In this document: one piece after another, positions 33,357 through 46,599 of the stretch
How the letters are laid out: each line of letters starts with the position of its first letter
Position numbering within the stretch: position 1 is the first letter of the stretch
Source: Antilocapra americana
Taxonomy: Eukaryota > Chordata > Mammalia > Artiodactyla > Antilocapridae
Assembly (NCBI GenBank): GCA_007570785.1
Contig: ML660774.1
Coordinates: forward strand, 11,624,476-11,688,475
Length of the DNA stretch: 64,000 nucleotides
Direction of reading: 5' to 3'
The notes under the pieces: generated by a model
Told to the model about the DNA's origin: nothing
What the model saw: the letters and a program-made list of their open reading frames with translations, nothing else
Database searches by the model: none
Position numbers and translations under genes: made by a program

Positions 33357-35191
33357 ATAACATGTAGTAAATATTAGCTGTTTTTATTATATTTATTATC
33401 ATCATTGCAAAAGGGAGTGGTCACAGGTTTGTGTGCTGGAAGAACTTTGACAAAATTTGAGAATAAAATTTTTTTTTAATCCAAACATTTCATTTGACTC
33501 ACACATTCACTTCATTTCCTCACTGCGCGATGATGTGGTTGAGTACTTTTTCCTCTGAAGGCACTCTGCAAAGAGCCCCTTCCTGTCACCCAACTCTAGT
33601 TCATACCCATATTGGAGAGCATATTTTTCTTTTACAGAAATATTAATTTCATCAAACACATGGATTTTGGGAAAGGTGTCAAGTTTTGCTCAGGAAGCCC
33701 CTGCCTAGGCTTCTGTTCCCTGGAGAAGAAGCCTCCATGACATCATTGAGGACTTCTGAGACAGAGTTCCCTTTGGAGTGGATGTGTGGGGAGGAAACAG
33801 AAATACACTGATTTTTCTTTTTTTTAGTGGGTGAAAATAACATGGTTACATTGACGCCTGCATTAAAGCTTTCAGAAGCTTACTGTCTTACAATGAACGC
33901 ATTATATATATACCTTGAAATATTTGAATGCTTACGAGAAATGATCAAGCCATGAACACACAACCTCCTACGTTTGTCCACTGGACGTTCATCTGTTTAT
34001 TCGTGAATTTCAACATTTGTCACTTGACTTCACATTATTGATTGGTTTGCTTTAGTTATCACCTCTGTCACATCTCCACAGGCAAACAGTGTCTGAAGTG
34101 CTTGTTTTCACAGAACACATGCACATATATTTTCTCATCCTTATTTAAAGGTTATTTTTATTGGTTTTTCCATTGTAAATGGGACACGCTGTGAAATATG
34201 CATGAAAGTAAACTTCTTGACTGAACACCCAGGATATCATGACTCTGTCCCGTGTGATGGTTCTGTTTTATATTCTTCTATTGCACTCAGAGGGAGGCCA
34301 AGAACCTCATTTTGTACCATACTTCTTAGGCCAGGAACAGTCAAAACTATTTTTTTCTAGTGGCCTTTCCCCTCATGGACAGCGAGTTGCAGCCTTTGGG
34401 AGTTAAAGTTACTTCCCAGGACATAAGTCCAACCCTTCCTCCCACAGCCATTTAAAACAGGTTAAAAATAACCCCCACTTAACGTTTTGTGGCAGGCTAC
34501 AACAACTTTATAAAAATTGTATGTTTACTTTTCTCCTCTTTTTCGTGTATTAAAACACTGCTTATCACAGATTCCCGGAGAAAGAAATTTATTGCCAAGC
34601 TCTGAAAGAAAGTCTTGTTCCTCAGGGCATGTAGCAAAACACAGATGATTTTGAACTTTTGGGGCATCGTTGACTTCCACATGGGAGTGAGTTGTTCAGC
34701 CTGTGGGAGTAGTGGTGGTTTATCAAAGGGATTCTGCCTTCTTGAGCTGAGCAAGTCGGTTCAAGGACCCTATTCATGCCTTTTTTCTTCACTTGGACCT
34801 TCGATAGCTATTTGTGGAGTGCTGTCTGTAGGTCAGGTGCTGTTTTAGGCCTTGGGGATCCATCTGGTGGTGAATAAGACAGGCTCCCTAGTTTTACGGT
34901 ACTTACACTGTAGGAAAGATTTAGGCAAACAACAACAAAAAAATTGCTATATATGAAATCACTGTAAGCCAAGACCTTGGTAAATCTTTCACTTTTAGAT
35001 TTATTTGCCAAATCCTGTTGTCTTTCTTCTTTTGTAAACCTTACAGTTGCTTCTCACCTGCCTCAGCATGCAAACCAATGTCCAAGGATCCTCCTGGAAC
35101 ACCCTACAGACTATTGGGTATTTGTGTACGTTGTACATCGATCACAATAAGCCTAGCTAACATCTGTCTTATTTTTTAACACGAACTAGTG

Positions 35192-35228
35192 CTCCCTGGT
35201 TGTCTAGTGGTTAGGGTTCACTACTCTC
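35192..35228 (+). pseudogene. tRNA-Glu-like 5' fragment
   Basis: ctccctggttgtctagtggt then tagggttc resembles the first 25 or so bases of tRNA-Glu, including the A box (tgtctagtggttagg). No anticodon arm or B box follows, so it is not a functional tRNA. It may be a tRNA pseudogene fragment or a SINE head cut off early. Confidence 0.5.
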
Positions 35229-35511
35229 CTATTTACACTAGTATTTTATGAAAAATATTTCACAAGAAAATAGAAATATGGCTTCCAAAAAAATATTATA
35301 CCTAGGCTTAGTACCAAGTTCACAGATTTTACTTTTGCAAGGAAAATCAGGCTTTAAAAAGTGAAGCAACATTATAACCAAAACTTGAATCCCATGGATT
35401 TTCACAAAACACTACAAATGACCGCATGAAAACTAGTCTGCCAGAAACTGGCAGGACATGGCGTGTTGAATAGTCTCAACTTTTCAAATGAAGAATTTCA
35501 TGAAGAGCTAT

Positions 35512-35739
35512 GTAATTACATATGTGATTGTGCTCACGCATGTCTATCAGTTTGCTACCCCATGGATAACCTGCCATCTGTCCACGGAATTTTCCAGCAA
35601 GAATACCTGTGAGAATACGAGTGAGTTGCCGGTTTCTACTCCAGGAGATCTTCCTGACCCAGGGATCGAACCTGTATCTTCGGCATTGCAGGCTGATTCT
35701 TTACCACTGAGCCACCTGGGAACTCAGTAACTGCATATG
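35512..35739 (-). mobile_element. Bov-tA SINE, diverged
   Basis: Degraded inverted tail, body (atcttcctgacccagg) and inverse B box ggatcgaacc, then the head ccactgagccacctggg. Flanks gtaattacatatg (35512-35524) and gtaactgcatatg (35727-35739) match at 11 of 13, an aged target duplication. Confidence 0.88.
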
Positions 35740-37974
35740 GCAATTGCAGAAAGAGCTTATGACCGAAAGCAAAGTGACCTAAAGTTTCCTGAAACCTGTC
35801 AGATTCTATACCACCTGGGTAACGTCTTTCTAGTGTGAAGACTAGCTGGATTTAAAAAAAATTAACCAAACTCTAATTAAGTTGTAGAGTGTAGCTTTTA
35901 TTTTTACCTGCCGACTTGTGTTCACAGCACCTTTTAAAAACTGCTTGTTCAACCACAGCTGCATCCCATACCCCAGCTTTGGGGAAGAAAGTCAAAAGTC
36001 TTAGTTCAATGGTATTTAGTTTTAGTCTTCACTTTTCCAGAGAGAGCTCTTTTTTATTTTTTCATTTTTTCTTTATTGCTTATTTCTTGTACTTGCAACA
36101 TCTCCACCATTGAGAATTCCTTACTTCCTTGACTGAAGATTCAAATTCAGAAATAGAGCATTCTTGGCTAATCGTACCTGATTCTACCTCTAAGCCCTCA
36201 CATACTTTGTCTTTACCATAGTGCTGTTATTTTTCAGTCACTAGACAAATATTTTAGCACCTGTGTGTGCTAAGCATTAGGGCAGAAGGATGAAAAAAAC
36301 CATACTGCCCGTCCTTAAGGCTTGAAGCCTTCGTGTTGAAGGCTGCCGTGTTGCTCTGATATCACTGAAATGGTACATCGTTTCAGGAAGCCAGGGAGCC
36401 AGGGACTATGTCTCTATTCTTTCCACATTTCTAGTGTGAGTGTGGTTCATAGTGTTGCAGGGAAGGTTGGAAATAAAAGAACCTCCTTGAGAACACACAT
36501 TCTCAACTCTTGGAAACAGAGTTGGTCAGTGATAATAGCATGTAATAAGGCAGTGTGGAATAAATGGGACATAAATATTTAATAGTAAAGACCAGCGGTG
36601 TCACAGCAGTTTGAAGGAAAGTGGGTGATCTCTGTGGTCTGGAATGGCTGAGGAGAGGCAGGATTCAGGAGGCAGGGCACGGGTAGCAGGCTGGAGGGGA
36701 CAGACCGAGCTGGGTGTGTGGTGTCCTCAAGCTCTTGGGGGCCTCAGAGCTCCCTGTCTAGCCTCGGAAGAGGTCTTCACATCTTTGCGTCTGCACGACA
36801 TCCTGCTATATGCTCATTTCCCAGAACGTGAATGAAGGGCTCCCGAGGGCTGACCCATAAGATGAGAAGGGGGAAAATATGGTGCCGATTATAGTCTGTC
36901 CCTGGGGGTCCGGAGCCCAGGGGTGAGGCATGGGAACGTGTAAATGAGCTGGAACCTGGCCTTGCCCTGCTGACCAAGGGCTCTCCGCCTTGGTCCTCTG
37001 GCGCCGAATCTTACCAGGAGATGGTGGGCGGGGGGCAGGCTGTATACGACTTGGTTCTCTCTGTGCCTGGCTGTCTCTCCTCTCTTTAGACTGGCAGTAA
37101 GTTCCATTTGGCACAACTTGCCCTTGGAAAAACGTTTCCCCATAGTTCCCAAAGAACTATGTAAGTAGACAGCTTAGACCTTTGCTAGCGCTTGCCTTTG
37201 TCAAAAACACATCAACTTCAGGAGCATTTTAGAAATCTTTTTAGAGGAAAATCATGAAAATAAGCCTTTGCTTTCTATTGCTTCCTGACTAGTTCTTATT
37301 CTCCTCAATACTATCTTAGTTTGCAAAATCACTAATGTGTTAAGACCTATCTTCAGTAGGTTACTCCGTAGGCTTATTCTTTGAGTCACAGAGGGCCCAG
37401 CATCTGTTCTTCATTTATTTTCCTCTTAACTCTTCTTTCTTCCTCTTTTTCTTTATTTCTTATTTAGGCTTGTTGAAAATGGTATTTTTGGTTGAGGTTA
37501 TTTTAAGGTGGTGTTGAAATAAATCCCGAGTCCGTCCTCTTGTTCAGCAGTGCATGTTCTTTTAAGCCTACACATCCAGGGTCATCCTACCAAAATAAAT
37601 CATATGGGCCCTGTGCAGATCTCTCAAGTGCCTGGCTTTATTTATGAGTTTGGCTGCTGGCATAGCATTTATAGTTTCTCTTCAGCAAAAAATGGGCTCG
37701 CTTTTCTTTTCTCTGTCTTTTCCAAGAATTGCTAGCAGTCTCATTTCTTAAGTAGCTATGGGTCTGTGTCACTAACTATTTTAGTTTTATTATCTCCCCT
37801 CAGGGAATTTTTAAAATTTAGTTGCATGTCCATCAAATCAACTGTTGTAACAATTGTATAGGTAGATGGAACTCAACATCCTGCCCATTTATAGGCATTC
37901 AGGGCCATCCAAAATTGCCAAGATATTTCCTTTACCTTGACCTAAGCTGGATGAAAACATACTTTTCTTTTTTT

Positions 37975-38117
37975 AATTAAAATTTTAAAAATTAAAAAAA
38001 AAATTGTAGGCTGTGCCCCAAGGCTTGCAGGATCTTAGTCCCTTGACTAGGGATTGAACCCAGGCCATGGCAGTGAAAGCACCACGTCCTAACCCCGAGA
38101 CCATCAGCAGAGTTCCC
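37975..38117 (-). mobile_element. CHR-type SINE, short form
   Basis: A/T-rich inverse tail, then taggctgtgccccaaggctt, ggatcttagtcccttgacta, gggattgaacccagg (inverse B box) and a degraded head ending agttccc. The middle part found in the longer CHR copies is absent. Confidence 0.78.
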
Positions 38118-40092
38118 AAAACATCCTTTTCTATATAGGAGAGTTGGCTGGCTTTTTTTCTTCTTTTAATAGTAAATTTTGCACAACTTGTGTCTTTTCA
38201 GAGTATAGCCTTATTTATTGGAATTATTTGATGATTTGTAGGTGGCTTAAAAAATCTGTAGAAGTATGTGTGTCAAGTACCCTATTTGTTGTGTGAATAA
38301 AGGTCTTACATTTTTCCAGCAAGTTGAGGCAATCTGTGGATTCTTCATTTTGAAGGTTGACACACTAAACATGCTTCTAACAGGCGTATGATTCAGGATC
38401 TTTATTTTCAGTGTCATTTTGTGTAGCTGGCATGACAGAATATTCTGGATAAACCCATTCATTCATTTACCTCTTACTTTTGAAAATGAGACCAAGATTA
38501 CTGGGATGAACTTCTCTACCCATATCTATATGTGGGTCATCTAAAGTCCTTGGATTATGAGTCTGTTTGAAGTTGGGTTTTAGTTTTTCCAAATCTGAAC
38601 CCTCCTGCTTCAGTTAACCTGCCTGAAACTGACTCTGTCCAGGGAGACATTGGTGCTTGAGGAGGTAAGATTGAAGAGGTGGGCGCCATAGGCTAGGAGA
38701 TGCTGATGGAGGTAGAAGCATGGGAGGTTTTGTTCCTAAGCATGGATTCTGATAGCTCAGGATCTCTTTGGAGAATAATCAGTGGTATCTGTTATATGAT
38801 ACTAAAGGTGGTTTGGGGCATTAAAAAAGGAGCTGCTGAAAAGGTAGGGCCAGTCTGTGGAAGACCCTGATCAGTAGCACTGAGAACTAGGGAAACTTGA
38901 AATAGAGAGTGATGCGCAGAAGCATGAGGAAAGATGACAGGCTGGGAGACTGTATGGCAGCCGCGCTCCGGGCTCTGGCTATTCCCCGGGCGTTCTCCCA
39001 GGCTCACCAAGGGCCCTGCCAGTGCTGCTGACTGTCCCTGTGTTCTTCTGTGGCTCCAGTCTGGCCTCTCACCGTGTCATCTCTGTGACTATTCTCGCTG
39101 GCTTAAGGAGAAGCCTGGAGACTTGGGCTGCGGAGGGGAAGCATGTAGTGAGGTTGGGCATCTGAGCCCAGAGCCAGCAGAGAGGGAGGGGGCCCTGCTG
39201 AGAGATGTTGGGGGGGGTGGCACTGGGGACTCTGAAGCCCCAGCCAGCCTGATGGGTATGGATAAATGCTTCCTTAAAAATTCCCTTTGACTGAAGCCAT
39301 ATGAAGTTGAGATTTCTGTCTCTTGCTCTGTAGAAAGTTCTGGCAGACAGAAGTGGAGTCAGATAATCTGTGGGCAGTGTTGCTAATTAGGAGCCTCTGG
39401 ATAATTCATTGGTCTGGGTCCCTGGCACAGACTAGATACTCAACAAAATAATAACACGAATTAATAAATTAATGAAATTAACAGGGCTTCAACTGATGGG
39501 TGGCAGCCTATTTCAGGGATTTTTAACAAAGGTCTTACTTTGTATTTTATCTTGACTGTATTGACGATGTTTTAGCAAATAATTTGGCTTCATAGCAGGA
39601 TACATTTTTAAGAGACTTAATTTTTCAGACAGCCTGAAAATAAGATTATTTTCATGCATTCTGAATATGTGTCTCCCACTAGCATCTCTCTCAGTGTTAT
39701 GTCAAGGATATTTTATAAGTTTTATGAAGGGCAGATTGTCTAAGTATTTCTGCTGGTTACATGCCATGTATTTTCTTGGATTGGGTTTTGTGATTTTTGT
39801 CTTTCCCTCGGTTCTTCTCTGATATCTGACCTCTGAATGAAATGGTCCTGGGAAAAGACTTTCATTGGTTTTATAGTTTTAAACTAGATTAAATCTGCCT
39901 TTTGGGAGAAGGTTCGGTGTTTCTGATTTTTCTACTAAATGGCTGGATTAGAAAACTCATGAAGCTTCATGACTACCCCCTTTTATGTGTTCAAGCAACT
40001 TTATATAACTAGGAGAAATGTGTATCTCTTAGGTTTTTCAATTAAAATTTTTTTTGCAAACAGGTTTATTATGCAACACTTTTACCATGTGA

Positions 40093-40540
40093 TTTTTCCA
40101 GTTTTACTGAGATATAATTGACACAGAACATTGTATTAGTTTAAGGTATGTAGTATAATGATTTGATAGATGTATAGGCTTCCCAGGTGGCTCAGTGGTA
40201 AAGACTCTGCCTGCCAATGCAAGAGACACAAGAGATGTGGATTTGATCCCTGGCTTGCAAAGATCCTTTGCAGAAGGAAATAACAACCCACTCCAATGTT
40301 CTTGCCTGGAAAATTCCATGGACAGAGGAGCCTGACTGGCTACAGTCCACGGGGTTGCAAAGAGTCAGACACAACTGAACACACATACACACACCTGTAT
40401 ATTACAGAATGATTACCATAGTGTTCATTAACATTCATCATCTCAAAAAAGTTAACAATTTATTTCTTGTGATGAGAGCTTTTAAGATCTTCTCTCTAGC
40501 AACTTTCAAATATACAATACAATATTGAAAGTACTTCTTT
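40093..40540 (-). mobile_element. Old L1 3' UTR split by a SINE
   Basis: tttccagttttactgagata, taattgacacagaacattgt, gtttaaggtatgtagtataa on the left; attaccatagtgttcattaa, catcatctcaaaaaagttaa on the right. One inverse L1 remnant is interrupted by the SINE at 40177-40395. Confidence 0.75.
40171..40401 (+). mobile_element. Bov-tA SINE inserted in the L1
   Basis: Head ggcttcccaggtggctcagt, B-box region ggatttgatccc, body, end gtcagacacaactgaac, and an acacatacacacac tail. tgtata repeats at 40171-40176 and 40396-40401. Confidence 0.92.
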
Positions 40541-41928
40541 TTAAATGAGAGAAATCAAATGCTTCCCCCTCTCCCATTATAAGAGATTATAACAATTCCA
40601 AATAGTCTGCAGACTTTTGTGTTTCTTTACTTTTTCTCTGTCTATGTCAAAATTTTTTGCAACTACCACTGAGTAGCCTATGTTTCTTGCAAACTCTGTT
40701 ATCACTACTGTAAAAAGGGAGAATGGAGTCACAGACATGAGGTGAGCATTCAGTGGGAGCGAGAATGAAATCTCTGAAGTCTCTGTTATGGATTTGTCAG
40801 TAGTTACTGTTCGTTCCTAACAGTAGAGATGGATGCTTCTTCTCTTTCTTTCCCATGCATGCGGTTCCTCACCGGTGGAATCATTCACTGTCCAGAAGCT
40901 CTGGGTTCAAGCTTTAGCCATCCTACTTAGCACCACAAGGACACCTACTGTAAACGAAACCTTTCTAGAGTTATCACGTGGTTGGTGAGCAGAAGTGCAA
41001 CGTGATTCCTGACGTGGTTCTCCTGCTTTTGCAGGAGGTCACGGCACCTTCTGATGTGAAAGACGCCAGTGCACCTGTCATGACTCTGGCCTGCTGGTCC
41101 TGGGACCCCCTGGGAGCCAGGCTCTCCTGGCTGCCTTGGTACCATGTGGGATGCATCCCTCCAGGCCGGTGAAACGGACAGACAGGGGTTAACATGGCCA
41201 CTGTAATGTGAAGCTCTCCACTGAACAATCAGTGCTGTAGCTTTGGCCAGAACTTTCTACTTGTTCACTGTATCAACTCTCTCATTGCAATTTTAGGGCA
41301 AATGGAGGCTGGGCAATTGAGCCATTAATTTACAATGTTAGGCCTGGACCGAAGCAGGAAAGTGTGGGAGAGCCCTAGGGAAATGGATGTGGGAGTCAGA
41401 CACTTCCGGTCTGATATCTGTCTCTCCTGCTTTCTAGCTGCCAGGCCTTGGCAGTGGGCTTCCAGGCTACACTAGAATCATTTGTTCAGTGGGATCACCA
41501 CTTCTCCCTTTCAGCCAGGTTAGAGACACTGTGCAGACAGCACTTAGTACATACCTGACACTCAGCAGCTGTTCACGAAACGGTTGTTGTGCTTCTGTTC
41601 TTGTTCTCCTTTCTTCTTCTTTCTGCCCCTGCTGCTCAAGAGGGAGGTTTAGAGGGAGCTTCCTCAATTGTGCTTCCTTCTTGACCTTCAGCATTTCTGG
41701 AAACTTAGACTGGATCGTCTGGTTGTGAGTCTCGGCTGTTTTTGAGTAAGGGGTGGTATCTGCTTGAAGCCCAAATAGCCTCTGCACCCAAGAAGAATAC
41801 CCGGGGCGGGCTCCATCCTTGGGGTCTTCTGTCCCAGCTATGGGACCCTTGCCACCCTCTCCTAATTCTGGTGTAAAAGACCATACCGTGGGATGGACCT
41901 GCAGTGGCTATGGGGCCCTTTATTTTAA

Positions 41929-42197
41929 ATTTTTAAAAAATTTTAATTGGCGGGTAATTGCTTTACAGCGCTGTGTTGTTTCTGCTGTACATCAGCATGT
42001 GTCAGCTGTAGGTATACGTATATCCCCTCCCTCCGGAGCCTCCCTCCCACATCCCCCCACCCCACTCCTCCAGGTCATCAGAGCACCGAGCTGAGCTCCC
42101 TGTGAGATACAGCAGCTTCCGACTAGCTGTCTGTTTTACACACGGTGGTGTATCCATGTTACTGCTGCTGTCTCAATTTGTCCCACCCTCTCCTTCT
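41929..42197 (-). mobile_element. Ruminant L1 3' end
   Basis: aaattttaattggcgggtaa, ttgctttacagcgctgtgtt, catcagcatgtgtcagctgt, cccctccctccggagcctcc, caatttgtcccaccctct. Inverse L1 3' UTR, about 260 bases. Confidence 0.82.
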
Positions 42198-43077
42198 ATC
42201 ATGGGGCACTTTAAACAGCAGTACTGAGGCACATTTTTATGTCACACCTCCCCACATTTGGTGGCTCATATGACATGCTGTGCTCCAAAAGAAGAGCATT
42301 TTAGAAACAATGGATTCTGTGTGCCCTTCTAGGTTCTCATCATTGTAAAGGTCTTGAGTTTGGTTTCTGCATAAGCCCTGAGCCATGTCCTGGCCCCTAG
42401 AGTGGGAAGTTGATGGCTGGATTTTAAGAAGCCAGGTTGGTCTATGTGCCGTGTAGCTCGAGTATCACCATGAAGGATTGTTTAAAAAAAAATTGATGGC
42501 TAGATAGATTGCAAAATATCATGTTTCAAAAATCAGGTTGGCATTTTAATGTAAACATACTTTTTACATAATTGTTTCATTTTTATCTGAAAGAATTTTA
42601 TGAGCACTAAGATGATGTATCATACTTAAAAAAAAAAGATGTATTTGTTCACAAAAGGCAACCAGGAGACTTTCTTTTAAACACTGTAGTAAGAGACTTC
42701 ATGGATTCAAACAACATTTAATTGTCAGAGGTAGAAGTCACTGGGATGCCCTACCAGGTACTCTAGGGTTTCGGGCAGCTGTGTCCAGACTCTGAAGACT
42801 TTAGGAGGGAAGAGGAGAAGATATCAGGTTAGATGGGAGCCTGGAGACTGAGAAGAGCCGGGTGTGGCTGGCAGCTCCGCCCCTGGACCAGCGGGGAGGA
42901 TGCTCATCTCTCTCCTTTGGGCCCCAAACACTCGGCTTCAGCGCAGCCTCTGGTCCGGTTTCAGACTGTGGCAGCGTCTGTCATGGCTGAGGCTGGTGCT
43001 TCCCTTCCTGGGGAAATCTCAAGAGTTTTGTTGGCCAGCCACAGTCCTGAGGGGCTGAGTTTCTTGAGAGGTCATTA

Positions 43078-43316
43078 TCGTGTGGATCCAGCCATCTCAT
43101 CCTCTGCCATCCCCTTCTCCTCCTGCCTCAGCCTTTCCCAGGATCAGGGTCTCTTCCAATGAGTCAGTTCTTGGTGGGGCGGCATCACTGGCTCCACAGA
43201 CATGAGTTTGAGCAAACTCCGGGAGATGGTGAAGGACAAGGAAGCCTGGCGTGCTGCACATGGGGTCACAGAGAGTCGGACACGACTGAGCGGCTGAACA
43301 ACCACAACCTCGTGTG
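43078..43316. mobile_element. BovB fragment with 5' inversion
   Basis: 43085-43165 is BovB in minus orientation (ccatctcatcctctg to cttccaatgagtcag). 43180-43309 is the adjacent 3' terminal segment in plus orientation (catcactggctccacagaca to cacgactgagcggctgaa). The order means the 5' piece is inverted and the 3' piece is not. tcgtgtg flanks both ends (43078-43084 and 43310-43316). The join is ttcttggtgggg. Confidence 0.82.
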
Positions 43317-44149
43317 TTTTCACAGCTGCTGTTTCAAGTGCTTTCCAGCATCTCTCTGCAGCACCTCAGACAGAGTTAGCAAGCAGCTGAGTGGGGAAAG
43401 GCATTAAACAGCCGTAGGTCCTTTGCAGGAGTCAGAACCCAGAGGGAGTCACTCAGCCGCCTGAACCCAGCAGATCCCTTTCAGAACCAAAACCAGAGCC
43501 CAGGCCTCCACGACTTCCAAATACTTCACTTTCCACGTTGCTGGAGTTTGAAAATGTCATGATACCAAATTTAGCACGACAAAGTATTTCTCTAGTTGCT
43601 TTTCTTAGATTAGAACATAAACTTGTCTTCGATTTTGGCCGCTGCAGACACGTCGGTTTCTCCCTGGTCGGCAGCGTCTGGATCTCTTCCCTCCAGTGAC
43701 TGGCAGAGGCCCTCAGCCTGCTTTATACGGTATTGAGCACTGGGGCTTTGGCCCAAGCCAGACCTGTTGGCGATGCCTTTCATTTTCCTTGGTTTCAACA
43801 AAAGGTAACCCTGCTCTGTACTTCAGGCTCCCTGGCCTCCAGGGCAGCTTTTCTTTCCCAGATAAAGATGATTCTAGAACCTCAAAATGTTCAGTAATTG
43901 AGTATTCGACCTGCAGGTTAGAAAGTAAGGACTTCTGCTTAGACTGAAATTAGAAGGTGGTGTGATGGAGCATGATTGAGGAGAGGCTCTGCCTGCCTGT
44001 GATTGATGGGGAAGGACCAGCGGTGCCGTGATAGAACCTGGTGTTCTCAATGAGGCTTTTCAGCCTTCATCTAGAAAAGCTGATGAAACCTCCCCCCCAA
44101 CCCCCGCCTCAGTCTAAATCCCACAGGGCAGGGATGGGAATGAAAAGGC

Positions 44150-44285
44150 TGTTAAACTGGGGCACAGCCTTTTCCATTGAGGCTGTAAGATTCTTCAGGA
44201 CAAAGACTCCATCCTATTCAGTCTCTGTTCTTCTTCCCAGAACCTAACACCATCCCACACAAAGGCATTCTGTTGAGTGGATTTG
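44150..44285 (+). repeat. Possible L2 3' fragment
   Basis: gattcttcaggacaaagact, tccatcctattcagtctctg, ttcccagaacctaacaccat, acaaaggcattctgttgagt follows the order of the L2 terminus (decline in identity throughout). Confidence 0.35.
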
Positions 44286-44389
44286 GACGTTTGCTGTTCT
44301 TTCTTTTGGTTGTGAGAATCCCAAACATCTGCCTGTGCCAACATTTGGGTTCCTGTATCCCATTTTCAGGCTTTCTTTGGGTTTATCTC

Positions 44390-44545
44390 GAAGAGGATGA
44401 GGTGGTTGGATGGCATCACTGACTCAGTGGACATGCGTTTGAGCAAACCCCTGGAGACAGTGAAGGACAGAGAAGCCTAGCATGCTGTAGTCCATGGAGT
44501 CGCCAAGAGTCGGATACGACTTAGGGACTGCGCAACCACAAGGGA
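44390..44545 (+). mobile_element. BovB LINE 3' end, sense orientation
   Basis: gaagaggatgaggtggttgg, atggcatcactgactcagtg, gacatgcgtttgagcaaacc, cagagaagcctagcatgctg, gtcgccaagagtcggatacg. Only about 140 terminal bases, ending ctgcgcaaccacaa. Confidence 0.88.
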
Positions 44546-46234
44546 GAATGTTCTGATGGTGGTTTGTGAATATAGCTTTGCAGTATAATTTTGTCTTAAG
44601 GTGTTCTATTTTCAAATACTAATTTCAAGCAGAAAGTTACTTAAAATAATCGTTAGCCAATTATCCTAAACATATTAATACTGAGTGGTCAGGCTCCTCT
44701 CTCCGGCTACTGCCCGCACTTCCGCAAAGAGTTGAGTCTCTGCTTTCTCAGCTCTGGTGCATTCACTCCTGCAGCCTTTGAGTTACGGCTTCTGACCCCA
44801 GGGCTCCCACCACCCCTCCTGCACCTTCTGTGTCGCTGAAGCCAGTGGGCAGTTTCCAGTTCTTGCTTTACTTTATCTGGTGGCAGCATTCTGCATACAC
44901 GCGCTCTGCCTCAAACCACTCCCTCTACACACTCCCCCGCAGTAGTGTGCCCTCTGATTTCCCTTCTCAGTGGCCGCTGCTCCGCAGTTTGCTTCTCCAA
45001 TCCCTCCTCTTCCATCAGACCTTTCATTCTTCCTTGTCCTCACAGCTCTCCTCTTCTCGCTCTACATGCTCTCCTGAGGTAACCTTTCAGGCCTGTGGTT
45101 TCAAATATCATCTGTACGCCGGTGACCGAAAGCTAAACTGCATTTCAGCAAATCTAAGGCACACGTGATGTGAGATGCACCGAGATTTTATGTAAAGGAA
45201 AAAAAAAAAAGCAACGCTGCCAATGAAACGCCACAGTGTCTTCTTACCATATTAATCTTGAGATGCATTCCGTGTTCAAGAAATGTCAGAATGTGAAAAA
45301 TGTACACACAATAGTTAATGATATTATGGGGTGTATCACGTTGATATACTGATATAACATGATATTTCATAATAATATAATATCTTTTGTGTAGTTGAAC
45401 TGCCATTTGCAGAGCATAGGTACCTAGTGTGTCTTGAGCATGGAACGTGCAAATGAATTGTGATAACTTTGTCTTAAGGAAAGCTGGTAGTTTCTTAAAG
45501 GTCATCATTTCTCCAAGTATGAAAAAGGCCTTTTTACCATATAGTTTATTTATATGCATAGATGAGGTAGACTTGAGTTAGCTGAGCAGTGAGGCAGAGT
45601 TATGGAGCTGTTGGGTCTTCATGACGGCATCAGCACAACTGAGGTGTATTTCACTTGGTCTAGAATTAACTGCCTCTAGCATCACGGTCAAGAATGTTCT
45701 GGCTGTCTTAGTGTAAACCATGCAGTGATCCTTGAGCAGTGCTGTCCGTCTTCACAGAATTTCTCAGGCAATGGAATTTTAATTTTTATTACTCATTCCT
45801 TCTTATTACATCATTGGGAAATCATGCTGATGGTGTTTCCCTCATCTTTTTTTTTTTTATTTCCTCCCTCTACTTCAGAATTACTTTTGACAGCTGTGAG
45901 ACCTGTGAGAACGATGGCTATATCTTGAAATGTAATTTTCCTGCAGCAGCATCCAAAATTAACAAAAAGACATGGAAAAATCTCATTAAGTGTTCTAATC
46001 TACCACCATCTGTGAACCTTGTTCTGTTCCACTGAGAGTTTTCTAAAAATAATTTAAGTGGTATATCTTTACTTCTATAGGGAGACTACTTCAACTAGAT
46101 GGTTTGACTTCAGAATACTAGCTTATGGTCAGCATGGTTACCCTAATAAAGTTTTGTTTCATGGGTTCTGAGTGCAGAGAAAATTATTTCTGTTCCATTT
46201 TTTGATATTGTTAATTGGTATAACACCCTCTGAT

Positions 46235-46436
46235 TTGTTGTTTTAGTCGCTCAGTCTGGTTTGACTCTTTTGAGACCCCATGGACTGCAGCCCACCAGGC
46301 TCCTCTGTCCAAGAGATTCCCCAGGCAAGAATACTGGAGAGGGTTGCCATTTCAGGGGATCTTCCCAGTCCAGGAATCAAACCCATGTCTCCTGCATCAG
46401 CAGGCAGATTCTTTACCACTGAGCCACTGCAAAAGC
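46235..46436 (-). mobile_element. Bov-tA SINE
   Basis: tttgttgttttagtcgctca, ccatggactgcagcccacca, ggcaagaatactggagaggg, inverse B box ggaatcaaaccc, head accactgagccactgc. A 15-base deletion removes ccttctcc before the tRNA part. Confidence 0.9.
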
Positions 46437-46599
46437 TCATATCACCCCTGGGCCTCTGGTTCATTTAGCTAGGCACATTTCGGTGTGCAACTGAGTTTTT
46501 TTCCCCCATAGAAATGTCCTACTATATCTCCTTGCTCTTCTCCTCCCACTCTTTCTTCTATGGTATCTTTCTCATAGGCAGTTCAAAGTAGAATATTTA

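Noticed and set aside
45188..46035. Open frames of 98-123 codons in intron 1
   Set aside because: A/T-rich chance frames (runs of F, L, I), with no motif and no start context.
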